Shown: positions 42,829 to 55,300, counted from the first letter of the stretch. The stretch is DNA of 64,000 nt from Lolium rigidum (GCF_022539505.1 NC_061510.1:230031322-230095321), one strand, 5' to 3'. The notes: generated from the letters alone by a model not told the origin. A program made the numbers and translations.

Positions 42829-44112
42829 TTACAAAAGATCCCCACCAAGAACATATAAAAGAGGAGATAAAGGATCTCCCTGTCCGACCCCTCTTCTGCA
42901 TACAAAAGTTTTACCAGGAACCCCATTCAACAGAATTGCAGATGAACCAGAAGAAAGAATCTCAATCACCCAATTAATAAATATTGGATCGAACCCTTTA
43001 AGTTCCATTATCTTGATGATGGCTTTGTGTTCAATTGTATCAAAGGCCTTCTCAAAATCTAGCTTTAACACAATAACTTTCCTCTTAGATTTGTGGCATT
43101 GATGTAGGTATTCAAAAGTCCATGCTAAACAGTCTTGAATAGTTCTACCCCTTATGAACCCATACTGGTTTTCATGAATGCATCTTGTAATTTGAATCTG
43201 AAGTCTGTTAGCAGCCAACTTTGTCAGAAATTTCAGACAAGTATTTGTCAGTGAGATTGGTCTAAAATCATTCACTGTTTCTGGAGACAAATTCTTTGGA
43301 ATCAGAGTTATAAAGGAACTATTAATACTTTCCAGAGGAGCTTGACCCTTATGAAAATCCTTGCACAAGTTAATGAAGTCATCCTTTATGATTTGCCAAC
43401 ACTTCTTGACAAACAGCCCATTAAATCCATCTGGACCAGGAGCTCTTTCAGTTTTCATATATTTAACCACACCCTCAATTTCCTCAACAGTAAACTCTTT
43501 TGACAAAGACTCCAAACCTTCAACAGGGGAGATAAGATGAGATATGTCAGCTTGTGTGGCAGAAGCATTTGTTACTCCCATTCTATTTTTATAACATGTC
43601 CAAAGAGCATTAGCCTTCTGATTATGATCCACCATAGAGTTCCCTTGCTCATCTTTAATAACTGAGATCACATTATATCTGTATCTTTCAGTAGCCTTGG
43701 CATGAAAGAATTTGGTATTTTCTCCTCCAAGTTTAATCCATCTAATTGTACATATATTCATCCAATATGTTGACTGTATGCCCAATAACTTTTTAAGATG
43801 TACCTTCACAATATTTCTGAAATTAAATTCCTCCCTACTTAAATCCCTAGAATCCTCCAGATTATCAAAGAATAATATGACCTTATTGCAGTGCTCAATT
43901 ATCAACTTCAAATGAGACAAATTTTTCCCCCATTTCTTCAGAGCATATCTGAGATTTTTAAATTTTGCAGCCAAAACAGAAGCAACATTATTTTTGTGAG
44001 TTGGTAATTCCCAAGCCTTCTTCACTACATCCATAAACCCTGGCTGCTCCAACCAAATATTCTCAAACCTAAAAATCTTTGCTTTTGGAATAGATGTAGA
44101 GATAGACACCAC
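42829..44112 (-). pseudogene. LINE ORF2, linker and N-terminal RT
   Basis: 427 codons. RT motifs: [92 protein letters not shown] and [15 protein letters not shown]. It overlaps the endonuclease frame near 44025-44112 through a frame change and ends at a nonsense codon before the YADD box. Confidence 0.92.
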
Positions 44113-44807
44113 ACAAGGGTGTGATCAGAGGTAGATTTTGACAAAGGGAATACCATTGTATTGGGAAATTTTAGAGTCCATTCACATGTTGTGAAAAACC
44201 AATCTAATTGCTCCATCAAGGGTGTGGCTTGCATGTTAGACCATGTAAAACATCTACCTTTCAGAGGTAATTCCAATAACCCCAGGTGGCTGATGATACT
44301 GTTAAATAAAAAGATATCTGCCATATCAGCCCCTGGTTTATTCCTATTACCAACTGATCTCATAAAATTGAAGTCCCCAATGAGTAACCAATTATCATGT
44401 ACATGGATATCCAAATCATGCAACCATTGAACAAATTCATCCCTCATGATACCTCTACAAGGACCATACACAGTAACCAGAGTCCACTTTTCAGTAGTGT
44501 GAGCAGAAGTGAATTGTATCCTAATAGCAGAGTGAGTGGTTTCAAGAAGAGTGCCCATGAAAACCCTACTATTCCAAAGGACAATAATCCCCCCAGAAGC
44601 ACCAATGGAGGGCACAAAAGCAAATCTATCAAATCTTTTGGGGCAGAAAGTCCTTATAAATGAGTGGTCAAAAGATTCACATTTAGTTTCTTGCAGGCAT
44701 ATAATGGCACAATTACTTTCATCAATTTTGTTAAATACCAATAATCTCTTGTCTTTGTCATTTAACCCTCTGACATTCCAACATAGAACATTCCAATCAA
44801 CCTTCAT
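44025..44807 (-). pseudogene. LINE ORF2, AP-type endonuclease domain
   Basis: Starts MKVDWNVLCWNVRGLNDKDK. The catalytic motifs are LQETKCE, LVTVYGPC, WLLIGDFNFMRSVGNRNKPG and [13 protein letters not shown], the usual exo/endonuclease/phosphatase residues (E, D, N, SDH). This domain nicks target DNA for target-primed reverse transcription. The downstream frame change separates it from RT. Confidence 0.9.
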
Positions 44808-45035
44808 TGTTGTTCTATTCATTAAAACCAAATATAGCACAGAAAAAGTGGACCATGCATAACAGGCCACACAAGATAACCATGAACACCATAGTAGAAA
44901 ATATTATCATTACAATCATAAATGGAGAATAAAAGTCTTGCACTTCCAAAAGCTATTCTCCTAATTCCCACAAACACACCACTGACTAGCCTCATAATTG
45001 CCACAAAAGCACCACTGACTGTTTGACATAACAAA

Positions 45036-45545
45036 CTATAATCCATTGGATGACTTCTTTTTCTTGGTGTCCACAGGAGCAGCCATAAGCTTCTCTGTTG
45101 TTATGTCTTCCTCAGGGATTTGTAGTTGCCTTCCAATGTTCTGCAAAGTGGAAACAGGTATGAAAGGAACAACCTCCTCCTTATCTGCTTGTTCTGGCTT
45201 GGATGACTTAGGTTTTTTCCTAGTTGTACCCTTGTCTGGCATACTCTCAAACTTATACCCATTTGCTTTAGCCATGTGCCTAGTACATCTTCTGACAGAA
45301 CTATCAGTCCAAGATGAACTGTCCACTTCTTCAGTAAAAAGAGAAACTGCAGTAGTGATAGAGTTCCTTCTGGATACTTTCTTCATATCTTGCTTCTAAA
45401 TATGCACCTGGGCTTTAAGTGCACTCCTTGTAAACCTTGGAGTTGAAGGATCCTTGTTTCTCCTCTTGCTGACTGCTGTTCTCCCACCAACAGACCCAGA
45501 AACAACAATAGACTCCACATTGAATTGCATATCAAAAGGAGCCAT
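45036..45545 (-). pseudogene. LINE ORF1, C-terminal fragment
   Basis: From MAPFDMQFNVESIVVSGSVG to a stop before 45386, then in the same frame MKKVSRRNSITTAVSLFTEE and a K/P-rich tail to 45036. It is basic, with no zinc knuckle left. ORF1 is cut by 5' truncation of the LINE at about 45573. Confidence 0.65.
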
Positions 45546-45573
45546 TGGTGCTTCACTGTAACTTGGTATCTAG

Positions 45574-46963
45574 ATGGGTTAGTCCTGTGCATTGTGTTCC
45601 TAAGAAAGGAGGAATGACTGTTGTGCCTAATGATAATGATGAGCTCATACCTCAAAGAGTAGTTGTAGGGTATAGAATGTGCATTGATTATCAAAAAGTT
45701 AATAAGGTTAGTAAGAAAGATCATTACCCTTTACCTTTTATTGATCAAATGTTAGAAAGGTTTTCTAAAAATACTCATTTTTGCTTTCTTGATGGATATT
45801 CTGGGTTTTCACAAATTGCTGTTAAAACTAAGGATCAAGAGAAAACCACTTTCACTTGTCCCTATGGAACTTATGCTTATAGACGTATGCCCTTTGGTTT
45901 ATGTAATGCTCCTGCTACTTTTCAAAGATGCATGTCTGCTATTTTTCATGGCTTTTGCGAGAATATTGTAGAGGTATTCATGGATGATTTTTCTGTCTAT
46001 GGGAATTCCTTTGATAATTGCTTGCGGAACCTTGATAAAGTTTTGCAGAGATGTGAAGAAACTAACCTTGTTCTTAATTGGGAGAAATGCCACTTTATGG
46101 TTAATGAAGGAACTGTATTGGGACATAAAATTTCCGAGAGAGGTATTGAAGTTGATAGAGCTAAAGTTGAAGCAATTGAGAAGATGCCCTATCCTAGGGA
46201 TGTTAAAGGTATTCGTAGTGTTCTTGGTCATGCTGAGTTTTATAGGAGGTTTATTAAAGGCTTATCCAAGATTTCAAAACCTCTTACTAATCTTCTTCAA
46301 AAAGATGTACCTTTTGTTTTCGATGATGATTGTAAGGAAGCTTTTGAAACTCTAAAAAAAGCATTAACAACTACTCCTATAGTTGAACCTCCTGATTGGA
46401 ACTTACCTTTTGAAATTATGTGTGATGCTAGTGATTTTGTTGTAGGCGCTGTTCTTCGACAGCGATTAGATAAAAAATTGAATGTTATTCATTATGCCAG
46501 TAAAACTCTTGATGCTGCTCAAAGAAATTATGCTACAACTGAAAAGGAATTGTTAGCTGTAGTCTTTGCTTGTGACAAGTTTAGATCCTATATTGTTGAT
46601 TCAAAAGTTACAATTCATACTGATCATGCTGCAATCAGATACCTAATGCAAAAGAAAGATGCTAAGCCAAGGCTTATTAGATGGGTGCTTTTGTTGCAAG
46701 AATTTGATTTACATATTATAGATAGGAAAGGTGCTGATAATCCTGTTGCTGATAATTTGTCTAGATTGGAAAATATTGCTTATGATCATGTTCCTGTTAA
46801 TGATAGTTTTCCAAATGAACAATTGGCTGTAATAAAGGTGAGCTCGCGAGATAGCCCTTGGTATGCTGATTATGCTAACTTTATTGTTTCCAAGTACTTG
46901 CCTCCAACCTTTTCAGCCCAGCAAAGGAGGAAATTCTTTTATGACTTGAGGCATTATTTTTAG
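45574..46963 (+). pseudogene. Athila pol, part 2: reverse transcriptase and RNase H
   Basis: RT: WVSPVHCVPKKGG, YRMCIDYQKVNKVSKKDHYP, FCFLDGYSGFSQI, MPFGLCNAPATFQRC and the catalytic VFMDDFSVYG. RNase H: FEIMCDASDFVVGAVLRQRL, YATTEKELLAVVFACDKFRS and TDHAAIRYLMQKKDAKPRLI. The frame stays open from the LINE TSD to a TAG at 46961-46963 (RHYF*DDPHLY), where the family has a tryptophan or similar. The motifs themselves look intact, so the enzyme was inactivated only by the LINE and the nonsense codon. Confidence 0.93.
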
Positions 46964-48196
46964 GATGACCCACACTTATATAAAGAAGGAGTGGATGGTA
47001 TTCTGCGAAGATGTGTTCCCGAATATGAACAACAAGAGATATTGAGTAAATGTCATGGTAGTGCTTATGGAGGACATCACGCCGGAGATAGAACCGCGCA
47101 AAAGGTTCTACAATCAGGTTTTTATTGGCCAACTCTCTTCAAAGATGCAAGAAGGTTTATTTTATCTTGTGATGAATGTCAAAGGGTTGGTAATATCTCC
47201 AAACGCAATGAAATGCCTATGAATTATACTCTTGTTATTGAACCATTCGATTGTTGGGGATTTGACTTCATGGGACCTTTCCCCTCTTCAGAAAGTAACA
47301 CTCATATACTTGTTGCTGTTGATTATGTTACTAAATGGGTGGAAGCCATACCCACAAAAAGTGCTGATGGTGAGACCTCTTTAAGAATGCTTTTAGATAT
47401 TATTTTTCCTATATTTGGAGTTCCTAGATATCTTATGACTGATGGAGGTTCTCATTTTATTCATGGTGGTTTTAGAAAAACTCTTGCTAAATATGGTATT
47501 AATCATAGAATTCCTTCTGCTTATCATCCTCAAACTAGTGGGCAAGTAGAATTATCAAATAGAGAGATTAAATCTATCTTGCAAAAGACTGTTAATAAAT
47601 CTAGAAAGAATTGGGCTAGTAAATTGAAGGAAGCACTATGGGCTTATAGAACTGCTTATAAAAATCCCATGGGTATGTCACCGTATAAAATGGTTTATGG
47701 AAAAGCTTGTCATTTACCTTTAGAACTAGAGCACAAAGCTTATTGGGCTGTAAGAGAACTAAATAAAGATCCTTAACTTGCTGGTAAGAAGAGATTGCTA
47801 CAATTGAGTTCTCTAGATGAATGGAGAAGTGAAGCTTATGAGAATGCTAAACTCTTTAAAGAGAAAGTTAAGAAATGGCATGATAGAAGAATTATCGAAA
47901 GAGAATTTAATGTTGGGGATAAAGTCCTATTGTATTGGTCTCGTCTCAGATTCTTTGCAGGGAAATTACTCTCAAAATGGGAAGGACCATATGTCATTGT
48001 GGAGGTGTATCGTTCAGGAGCAATTAAAATTAGTTCTCTCCAAGGCGATGCCACACAAGTGGTGAATGGACAAAGACTCAAGCATTATATCTCAGGTGAT
48101 TCTTATAATGAAGATGATGATGTTATTCGAGTTGTGACACCGGAAGCTTTCATCAAAGGACAAATTGATAGTCCGGTAGAGTTCGACTTTGAATAG
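46964..48196 (+). pseudogene. Athila pol, part 3: integrase
   Basis: It continues in the same frame after the TAG. The zinc-binding HHCC region reads [17 protein letters not shown]...CDECQRVG. The DDE core reads [23 protein letters not shown] and [16 protein letters not shown], with 35 residues between the second Asp and the Glu. A second in-frame stop (TAA 47774-47776, ELNKDP*) precedes the C-terminal region WHDRRIIEREFNVGDKVLLY, GKLLSKWEGPYVIVEVYRSG and KHYISGD, ending at 48196. Catalytic residues are present and the frame has two nonsense codons in all. Confidence 0.93.
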
Positions 48197-48279
48197 GTAA
48201 CAGTACTGGTAATAAAAAGTTCGTGTTTTACTTTCCGAACAATGTTTTTGCTGTTTTTGGAAAATATGAAAAATTACGA

Positions 48280-48535
48280 GATCGAAACGGAGTGGAGGAG
48301 ACGCACGAGGGTGTGCCTTCATAGGCCCGCGCGGGCCCCAGCCTGGCCGCGCCGCCCTATGAGGTGGGTCCCTCGTGGCCCCTCTCCGACTCTGGTTTGA
48401 CCTGGTACTTTCCTTTTGTCGTAAAAATGCCTGCTATATAATCCCCCGGACCCCTGGAGGTCCGTATATCGTTTTCTCGACGTGTTTTGTTTCGAGCTGT
48501 TTTCTGCCAGGATCTGTTTTCGATCTAGAAGCACC
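48280..48535 (+). promoter_or_regulatory. Putative internal promoter and leader of the Athila extra ORF
   Basis: TATATAAT lies at 48435-48442, about 95 nt before the ATG at 48536, which sits in a good plant context (CACCATGG). The GC-rich stretch 48320-48380 (CGCGCGGGCCCC, CTGGCCGCGCCGCCCTATG) resembles the promoter-proximal block of the LTRs here (for example 37655-37700). An LTR-like promoter within the internal region would allow a separate transcript. Inference. Confidence 0.45.
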
Positions 48536-49081
48536 ATGGTCTCCAACAACAAGGGCAAGGGGCTTTCGGATGAAGATATTCAAGATCCCGAGTGGAAAGA
48601 GGTGGACGAGAGCGTCAAGGAAGAAGATGAAGAAGAAGTGGAGGAAGATTCGCGTGCGTACCCGCGTGCTACCATCGCAAGCATCGAGGTGGTGGAGAAC
48701 CCTTTCAGTGCCAAGAGGAGCGCAAGAATTCGCACCGGAGGAAAGGTTCCACGTCACTACCTAGCTCCAAAGACATCTTCTCCAGGCACCTACAACCCCT
48801 TCCGCAATCTAATTTACAATAGTCAAATTGAAAGGACTCCCAAGGCAGCATTGCCTAGCAATTGGGATATAGATCGTTCTAACACTGCAGGAAGGATGAA
48901 GCCTGAAGCTGAAGAGTGGGGAAATAACTCCAAGAGTTGGGACTCGCCATCGGACATACTTCTTAACCGCGTCGAGCACAATTCGGAGATGATCCGCAAC
49001 CTCATGTACAAGATTGATGAGCTTCAGGAGCTTGTTGAGAAGCTTGTCGAGAATTCATCACCACCACCACCAAAGGAGTAA
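48536..49081 (+). CDS. Extra ORF downstream of pol (position of the Athila env-like gene)
   Basis: An intact 181-codon frame. It has a basic start (MVSNNKGKGLSDED), an acidic run (about residues 19-38, EVDESVKEEDEEEVEED), and a central part with NPFSAKRSARIRTGGKVPRH. The C-terminal heptad-type coiled coil is LLNRVEHNSEMIRNLMYKID...LQELVEKLVEN, ending PPPPKE. No signal peptide or membrane segment is visible, so it does not look like an envelope protein despite its position. It is the only uninterrupted gene of the element besides gag. Function unknown; a small coiled-coil accessory protein is the most that can be said. Confidence 0.6.
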   Translation: MVSNNKGKGLSDEDIQDPEWKEVDESVKEEDEEEVEEDSRAYPRATIASIEVVENPFSAKRSARIRTGGKVPRHYLAPKTSSPGTYNPFRNLIYNSQIERTPKAALPSNWDIDRSNTAGRMKPEAEEWGNNSKSWDSPSDILLNRVEHNSEMIRNLMYKIDELQELVEKLVENSSPPPPKE

Positions 49082-50856
49082 TTCATCATCGGTATTGGCA
49101 TCCCCTTGGTTTGTTCCAAGCTTGGGGAAGTGCCGCGGTATCACATCATCACTATCTTTTACTTTTTACTATTAAGTAGTGTCATATCATGAGTAGGGAA
49201 GGTATCATATAAGATGGGTTGCAGTGTGGAAGTATCTCTCCTTTAGTTGGTTGTCTATGTATCCCTTGGTGTGAGTTATCGTTATGGAATGTTAATGAGA
49301 AGTCTTATCATTTACATATTGCACATCTTATTTTATTTTGCAATCTCTGTTATATGATTGATCTTGTTATTAGTATTGGTATCACTTTGGGAGCATTCAA
49401 TAAATCTATTTGGTTTTGGAAAACTTAGCATTGGTCAATAGCAACAATACTTTGAGGTTTAAGTGGAAAAGAGAAATACATGTAGTTGTTTCATTGTCTT
49501 CCTTTCTTGTTAGCTCTTAGCTTATTATTCTGAAGTTAAAATTGTTTGTGCTTACAAGGAAGATGCATGATTGTTTCTATCACATGTATATTTGTTTGTT
49601 TCCCTCAACTCTTGTGCTTGCTAATCAACCTTGCTAGCCAAAAACCTGTACTGAGAGGGAATACTTCTCGTGCATCCAAACCTTAACCCAAACCTATGCC
49701 ATTTGTGTCCACCATACCTACCTACTACATGGTATTTTCTGCCATTCCAAGTAAATACTTCGTGTGCTACCTTTAAACAATTCAAAATTTACTATCTCTT
49801 ATTTGTGTCAATGTTCTATAGCTCATGAGGAAGTATGTGGTGTTTTATCTTTCAATCTTGTTGGGAAACTTTCACCAATGGACTAGTGGCTTCATCCGCT
49901 TATCCAATAATTTTGCAAAAAGAGCTGGCAATGGGGTTCCCAGCCCCAAATTAATTAACTTTCATAATTTTACAAATAGACACTCCTCCATGGTTTGTGA
50001 TTGTTGGACGGCACCCGAGGATTCGGTTAGCCATGGCTTGAGAAAGCAAAGGAGGGTAGGAGTGTCATCTAAATAAAGCTAAAATAAATAGACACTCCTT
50101 CATGGTATGAGAATGATTGGAAGGCACCCGAGGATTCGGTTAGCCGTGGTTTGTGAAAGCAAAGGTTGGAAGGAGTGTCAACTAAAAATAAAATTTTATG
50201 GGAGCCGCTCTTCGAGAGTTTGTCTAGCAAGGGGGTTAGAGTACCCGCTACCATTCGTTGACAACAACAAACACCTCTCAAAATGTTACTTTTATGCTCT
50301 TTATATGATTTCAAAACTGAAAAGCTCTAGCACATGATTTAATCTCTGCCTCCCTCTTCGAAGGGCCTGTCATTTATTTTATGTTGAGTCAGTAAACCTA
50401 TTTCCCTCCATCTCAAGCAAGCATTTGAGTTGTTGTGATCAAACCATTTATATTGTGATCTATTTCATCATGTCTTCTACTCTTCCTTGTTTAGTACAAG
50501 TTTTATCTGAATGAATATAGCTTTTAAATTTATCAATGATTATGAGGAGATTATTATGATTAAGTATGCAAGTTGTGCCATATAAGCTTTAGCATAATCT
50601 GTTAATTGTTCTGTGACCAAGAACGAAGTTTGCCATCACCAATTATGATTTCTTATGCACCTTTACTTGTGATTACCTTCTACTTGTTTCAAGTTGAATT
50701 ATATGAGGAAGTTGTTCACTAGAATGTCTTGTGTGAATTAATATGATGCTTCTTGTCTGTATTTTATTTATCGACTCTTCACTCCATAAACATTTGGTCC
50801 TGTTTACCGAGTTCAGTTTCGCTTGGGGACAAGCGAAGTCTAAGCTTGGGGGGTGT
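49082..50856 (+). other. 3' noncoding region and polypurine tract of the Athila-like element
   Basis: No credible ORF. The stretch 49620-49770 (GAGAGGGAATACTTCTCGTGCATCC, then CATTTGTGTCCACCATACCT) matches the A-family 3' region (16400-16530). Two 88-89 bp repeats with inverted ends lie at 49979-50066 and 50091-50179. The polypurine tract AAGCTTGGGGGGTGT ends at 50856 beside the LTR. Confidence 0.75.
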
Positions 50857-52366
50857 TGATACGTCCATTTTGCATCACTATTTTATATCATAATTTTCTG
50901 TTATTCATTGATATATTTCATATTTAGAGGTGATACTTATGTTATTTCATCTATTTTGCATGTTTCATGATTATTGGAGGATCGCGCATCGGAGTCAGGA
51001 TTCTGCTGGAAAAAGCGCCGTCAGAATGCAATATTTCGGAAGATCAACAATTGACAGAAATTATATGAAAAATCCTATTTTTCCAGAAGACGAAGAGAGC
51101 CAAAAGGAGGAGCCGAGGAGGGCCTCCATGGGCCCCCCTCACAGGCCGGCGCGGGCCCTACCCTGGCCGCGCCGCCATGTGGGGAGGGGGCCCACAGCCC
51201 CCTCTGGCCTCCTCTCCTTCGCATACTTCTTCGTCCCGAAAACCTAAGCTCCAGAGGATAGTCGCGAAGAGTCACAACCGCCTCTGCGGGGCGGAAAACA
51301 CCAGAGAGAAAAGAGCTCTCCGGCAGGCTGAAATCTGCCGGGGAAATTCCCTCCCGGAGGGGGAAATCGACGCCATCATCACCGACATCGAGCTGGACAT
51401 CATCTCCATCATCATCGTCATCATCTCCATCATCATCACCGCCATCTCCACCGCTGCACCTCGTCACCGCTGTAACAATTTGGGTTGGATCTTGATTGTT
51501 TGATAGGGGAAACTCTCCCGGTATTGATTTCTACTTGTTATTGATGCTATTGAGTGAAACCATTGAACCAAGGTTTATGTTCATATTGTTATTCATCATC
51601 ATATCACCTCTGATCATGTTCCAGATGTCTCGTGAGTAGTTCGTTTAGTTCTTGAGGACATGGGTGAAGTCTAAATGTTAGTAGTGGATTATGGTTGAGT
51701 AATATTCAATGTTATGATATTTAAGTTGTGGTGTTATTCTTCTAGTGGTGTCATGTGAACGTCGACTACATGATACTTCACCTTTATGGGCCTAGGGGAA
51801 TACATCTTGTATTCGTTTGCCAATTGCGGGGTTGCCGGAGTGATAGAAACCTGAACCCCCGTTGGTATATCAATGCAGGAGGGATAGCAGGATCTCAGAG
51901 TTTAAGGCTGTGGTTAGATTTATCTTAATTACTTTCTTGTAGTTGCGGATGCTTGCAAGGGGTATAATCACAAGTATGTATTAGTCCTAGGAAGGGCGGT
52001 GCATTAGCATAGGTTCATCCACACAACACTTATCAAAACAATGAAGATTAATTAGCTATATGAAGCGAAAGCACTAGACTAAATTCCCGTGTGTCCTCAA
52101 GAACGTTTGGTCATTATAAGTAAACAAACCGGCTTGTCCTTTGTGCTAAAAAGGATTGGGCCACTCGCTGTAATTATTTCTCTCGCACTTTACTTACTCG
52201 TACTTTATTCATCTGCTACATCAAAACCCCCTGAATACTTGTCTGTCAGCATTTACAGTGAATACTTCATCGAAACTGCTTGTCAACACCTTCTGCTCCT
52301 CGTTGGGTTCGACACTCTTACTTATTGAAAATACTACGATACACCCCCTATACTTGTGGGTCATCA
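50857..52366 (+). repeat. 3' LTR of the Athila-like element
   Basis: 1510 bp, TGATACGTCCATTTTG...GTGGGTCATCA; near-identical to the 5' LTR with substitutions and a few short indels. Confidence 0.95.
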
Positions 52367-52371
52367 TGCAC

Positions 52372-55300
52372 CACCATGTCACTCACACTCTCCACACTCT
52401 GCTGAGTCTACTGGACACCAGCATCGTGCCAGTGGTGCACCAGACACGCCAGAAACGTGACGGCCAGACACGCCCAGACCATGCACACGCGCGCCAGAGC
52501 GCGCATGGCGAGCATTGCAGATGCGCCTGGCCACGTCGTCGCGCCACCAGCTCCGTTGACCGCTGCCCTTGCTCTCTGCGCCAACGGCTTCACGACGTCA
52601 CCGCGCACCGCCCAGACATCGCCATTGGCCCGCGGGAACGCCGTAGACGACGCCCATCTCTCCGACGTCCGCCGTGGGTACTGGCCGCTCCCGTCATGCG
52701 TACGAGCTCGTCTCTCCCTCGTTTTCAACGCCGTCAAGCGCTGCGTCATCGCCAGAGCCTCGCCAACCCCGCTGCGTCATCGCCAGTGGCCAAACTCCCT
52801 TGTAGACGCGTCGTCGACGATGACCTCATCGCTGCCCCACGGCCACCTCCAGCTGCTATAAAAAGAGACCCTCCCGCTCCAATTCCTTCACACCAACAAC
52901 TTCCTATCCCTCTTCTCACTCGCCTCGCTCACTTCCCTTGCTCGATTAGCCACCGACGCCGTCCAATTGCATCGTCGGAGCCGCGGAGGTGCTGAGAAGC
53001 TCGACACCGATTTGCGCCTCCTCAGCACGCGCCACTGCTACCATCTGCTTCCCCTTCCTCGACAACGTCGCCGCCGCACGTCGATGACCCTCGCCGCGCT
53101 GCCGGTAAGCCGTCGACCCCCTACCTGCGCCGCCAGAGAGCTCCCTTCTCGCCGGAGACAACGACGGTCGAGTGCCGTCCGATCTAATTCTAATCGTGCG
53201 GCACAGATCGACCCATACCGATTCGCTGGCTAAGTCCCACTGACGGGTGGCTCCCACCTTGTCAGCTGGCCCGCTGCGATGCTGGGCCGGCCCAAGTCCC
53301 TCTCGCTCTGCTTAGCCCATTAGCGTTTCCCGCCAGCCCATTTAATTCAAAATTGAATATTTCGAAATTTCTAAATTACTCACAGATGCTGTTTTCAAAT
53401 TTGAATAGAATAAAATCCACCCAACCAAATTTGACAAATTTTATATATTTGGAAAGCTTATCAAAAGCTCTATCCAACTACACTTGTTTGAAAACTAGAT
53501 CTATTGTAGAATTAAAGTAGCAAAATAAACAAGGCAGGGACTTATGTGACTTCAAATAATTATTACAAATCAACCAAAAATTCTATTAAGTTGTTTCCAA
53601 CTCCTATAGCTCACATTTTACTTACACTAATTGTTTCTGCAAAAATATAGCATGGTTACTCTGAGTGATCATGGCCTAATTTAATTAAAGGACTATATGG
53701 CTATTCTTAGTCAAAGATATTGTTCAAAACTATTTATAAATCATATGGGAGCTTTTATCTCATTTAAATCTTGTCACAAACATTTCAACATGAGGTAGAG
53801 ACCCTGGTCATGTAGGTCTCAAGTGAAATTGTTTGATGATATTAAATCATCTCTATGTTAGGTTTAAATTGTGTGAGGTGCTTCATATCATTTAAATCAT
53901 TTTCCTAAATGATGAGTATGAAGAGGTTGACATTGGTCAACCTAGGTCATATATTCTTCATGAAGGAAATTAAATTTTAATAAGATAATGAGAGGAAATT
54001 ATTTCTCTAAGGAATTAAAAGTGTCACCTTAATTAGTATGAGAGGAAATTATTTTTTCTTAAATACGAAAACAATCCCACCAACTTAATAGTAATGTGTG
54101 ATGCTAGCCTAAGTTGTGTGATTCATGTGTGTGCTTAGTCTAGTACCTAAGTTTGGTATGATGATTGTATACCTCGTATTCGTATTTTAGACGCTAGTAC
54201 CGAAGAGTATCAAGAGGAGGAGGAGGTCTACTTCCAAGGAGAAGAAGGCCACTTTGACCAATTCCCCAACCAAGGAAAGATAATACTCTTGCAAAGTGCA
54301 AAGCTCACCATGAGCAAGGCATCACCCCATTTTAATTTATGTACATGATCCTATTTCCAAGTTTTACTTTACAAGATTTATTACTTTTGTTTTATCAAAG
54401 TACTTTTTGATTTATGATTCACTTGGTTAGTATTGGATTAGTACAAGAGTATCAATGTTAGCCTAGAAGCAAAGCAAATTACTTAGCACCCCTCATACTT
54501 AGATGCTAGTGCTAAATTAAAAATGACTACTCTAGATGGGAACATGTGTTTGTGAAATGATGATGGTGAAAACCTTGGAATGATGAGTCATTTCCATTGA
54601 AAGATTTTGAAGGTGAATATGACATGAATTTGACTTGGTGAAATGGTTAAAAACTGATGATTGAGTTGGATGCGATACCGTTCCAATTCTTAAGTACCCC
54701 CACAATACCTGATTATGGGTAAGGCTTTGCTGGAAATTTATGTGTCTTAGTATGGGTTCCCTCTAAACAAGCGTCATAGAGGTTATGCCGAGGCTGCCTC
54801 CGTTGAAAGTGAAATGACGTGAATTGAGGTGAATTGTACGGCCAAGCTCTGTGCAGTTCCCGGGATAACAGTTGGCTATCACCGGGAGGCCAAGCTCATG
54901 GGGAGAGGTGCCTATACTAGGATATGTAAGTGAAAGGTTAACGGTTGATGATCCGCGTACTGAGTTAAGATGATTCGGGGTTATCCCTGACGGATGTAAT
55001 CAAATGTTGTGGCACAAGTGTGCAACCTCTGCAGAGTGTAAACCTATTCGAATAGCCGCGGTCATGGACAGTTGGAAAGGCCATATTGTCTCCTTCATCA
55101 GAAATTTATCTCTTTTTGACTTGTGAATTCAACTTGAAAGGTGACTTTGAATCACAACAGAGTTGTGGGAATGACACTAATGTTCCCACTTGAGTTAGTT
55201 AGCACATGAGGAGTTGTTTACTAAAATGTTTCTAAACTAAAATTGGCTTTATGCAAACAACCCTAGAGCTTAGAAAACTCTCAAATAGCAATGTTAGTAC

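Larger units (their letters stand above)
41088..45580 (-). mobile_element. L1-clade LINE, 5'-truncated, in Athila RT
   Basis: The element is about 45573 down to 41095, minus strand, ending in a short A-tail (T8 at 41093-41100 on the plus strand). The flanking ATGGGTT (41088-41094 and 45574-45580) is a TSD of up to 7 bp. Removing the LINE with one copy rejoins the RT reading across the site. Order on the minus strand: C-terminal part of ORF1, endonuclease, RT, C-terminal zinc-binding region. Several stops and frame changes make it dead. Confidence 0.92.
37368..52366 (+). mobile_element. Athila-like gypsy retrotransposon, near-complete, with nested LINE
   Basis: Both LTRs are present (37368-38881 and 50857-52366), with a tRNA-Asp primer site, gag, protease, RT, RNase H, integrase, an extra downstream ORF, a 3' noncoding region and a polypurine tract. 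Flanks are TGCAT (37363-37367) and TGCAC (52367-52371), an imperfect 5-bp TSD. Without the 4.48 kb LINE it is about 10.5 kb. pol is defective: a frame change and nonsense codon after gag, the LINE in RT, and in-frame stops at 46961 and 47774. By hand comparison the LTRs differ at roughly 35-40 sites (97-98% identical), so the insertion is fairly young. Confidence 0.93.

Noticed and set aside
48482..49081. Envelope glycoprotein for the ORF downstream of Athila pol
   Set aside because: No signal peptide, transmembrane segment or cysteine pattern; the protein is acidic with a coiled coil.
37368..52366. Endogenous virus
   Set aside because: All features (tRNA-Asp primer site, LTR pair, gag, protease, RT, RNase H, integrase order) fit a gypsy/Athila retrotransposon. 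No viral movement or coat protein is seen.
52258..53257. 245-aa and other frames in the GC-rich part of B1
   Set aside because: They overlap on both strands in an LTR promoter and leader around the TATA box at 52857. The first also begins inside the Athila LTR.
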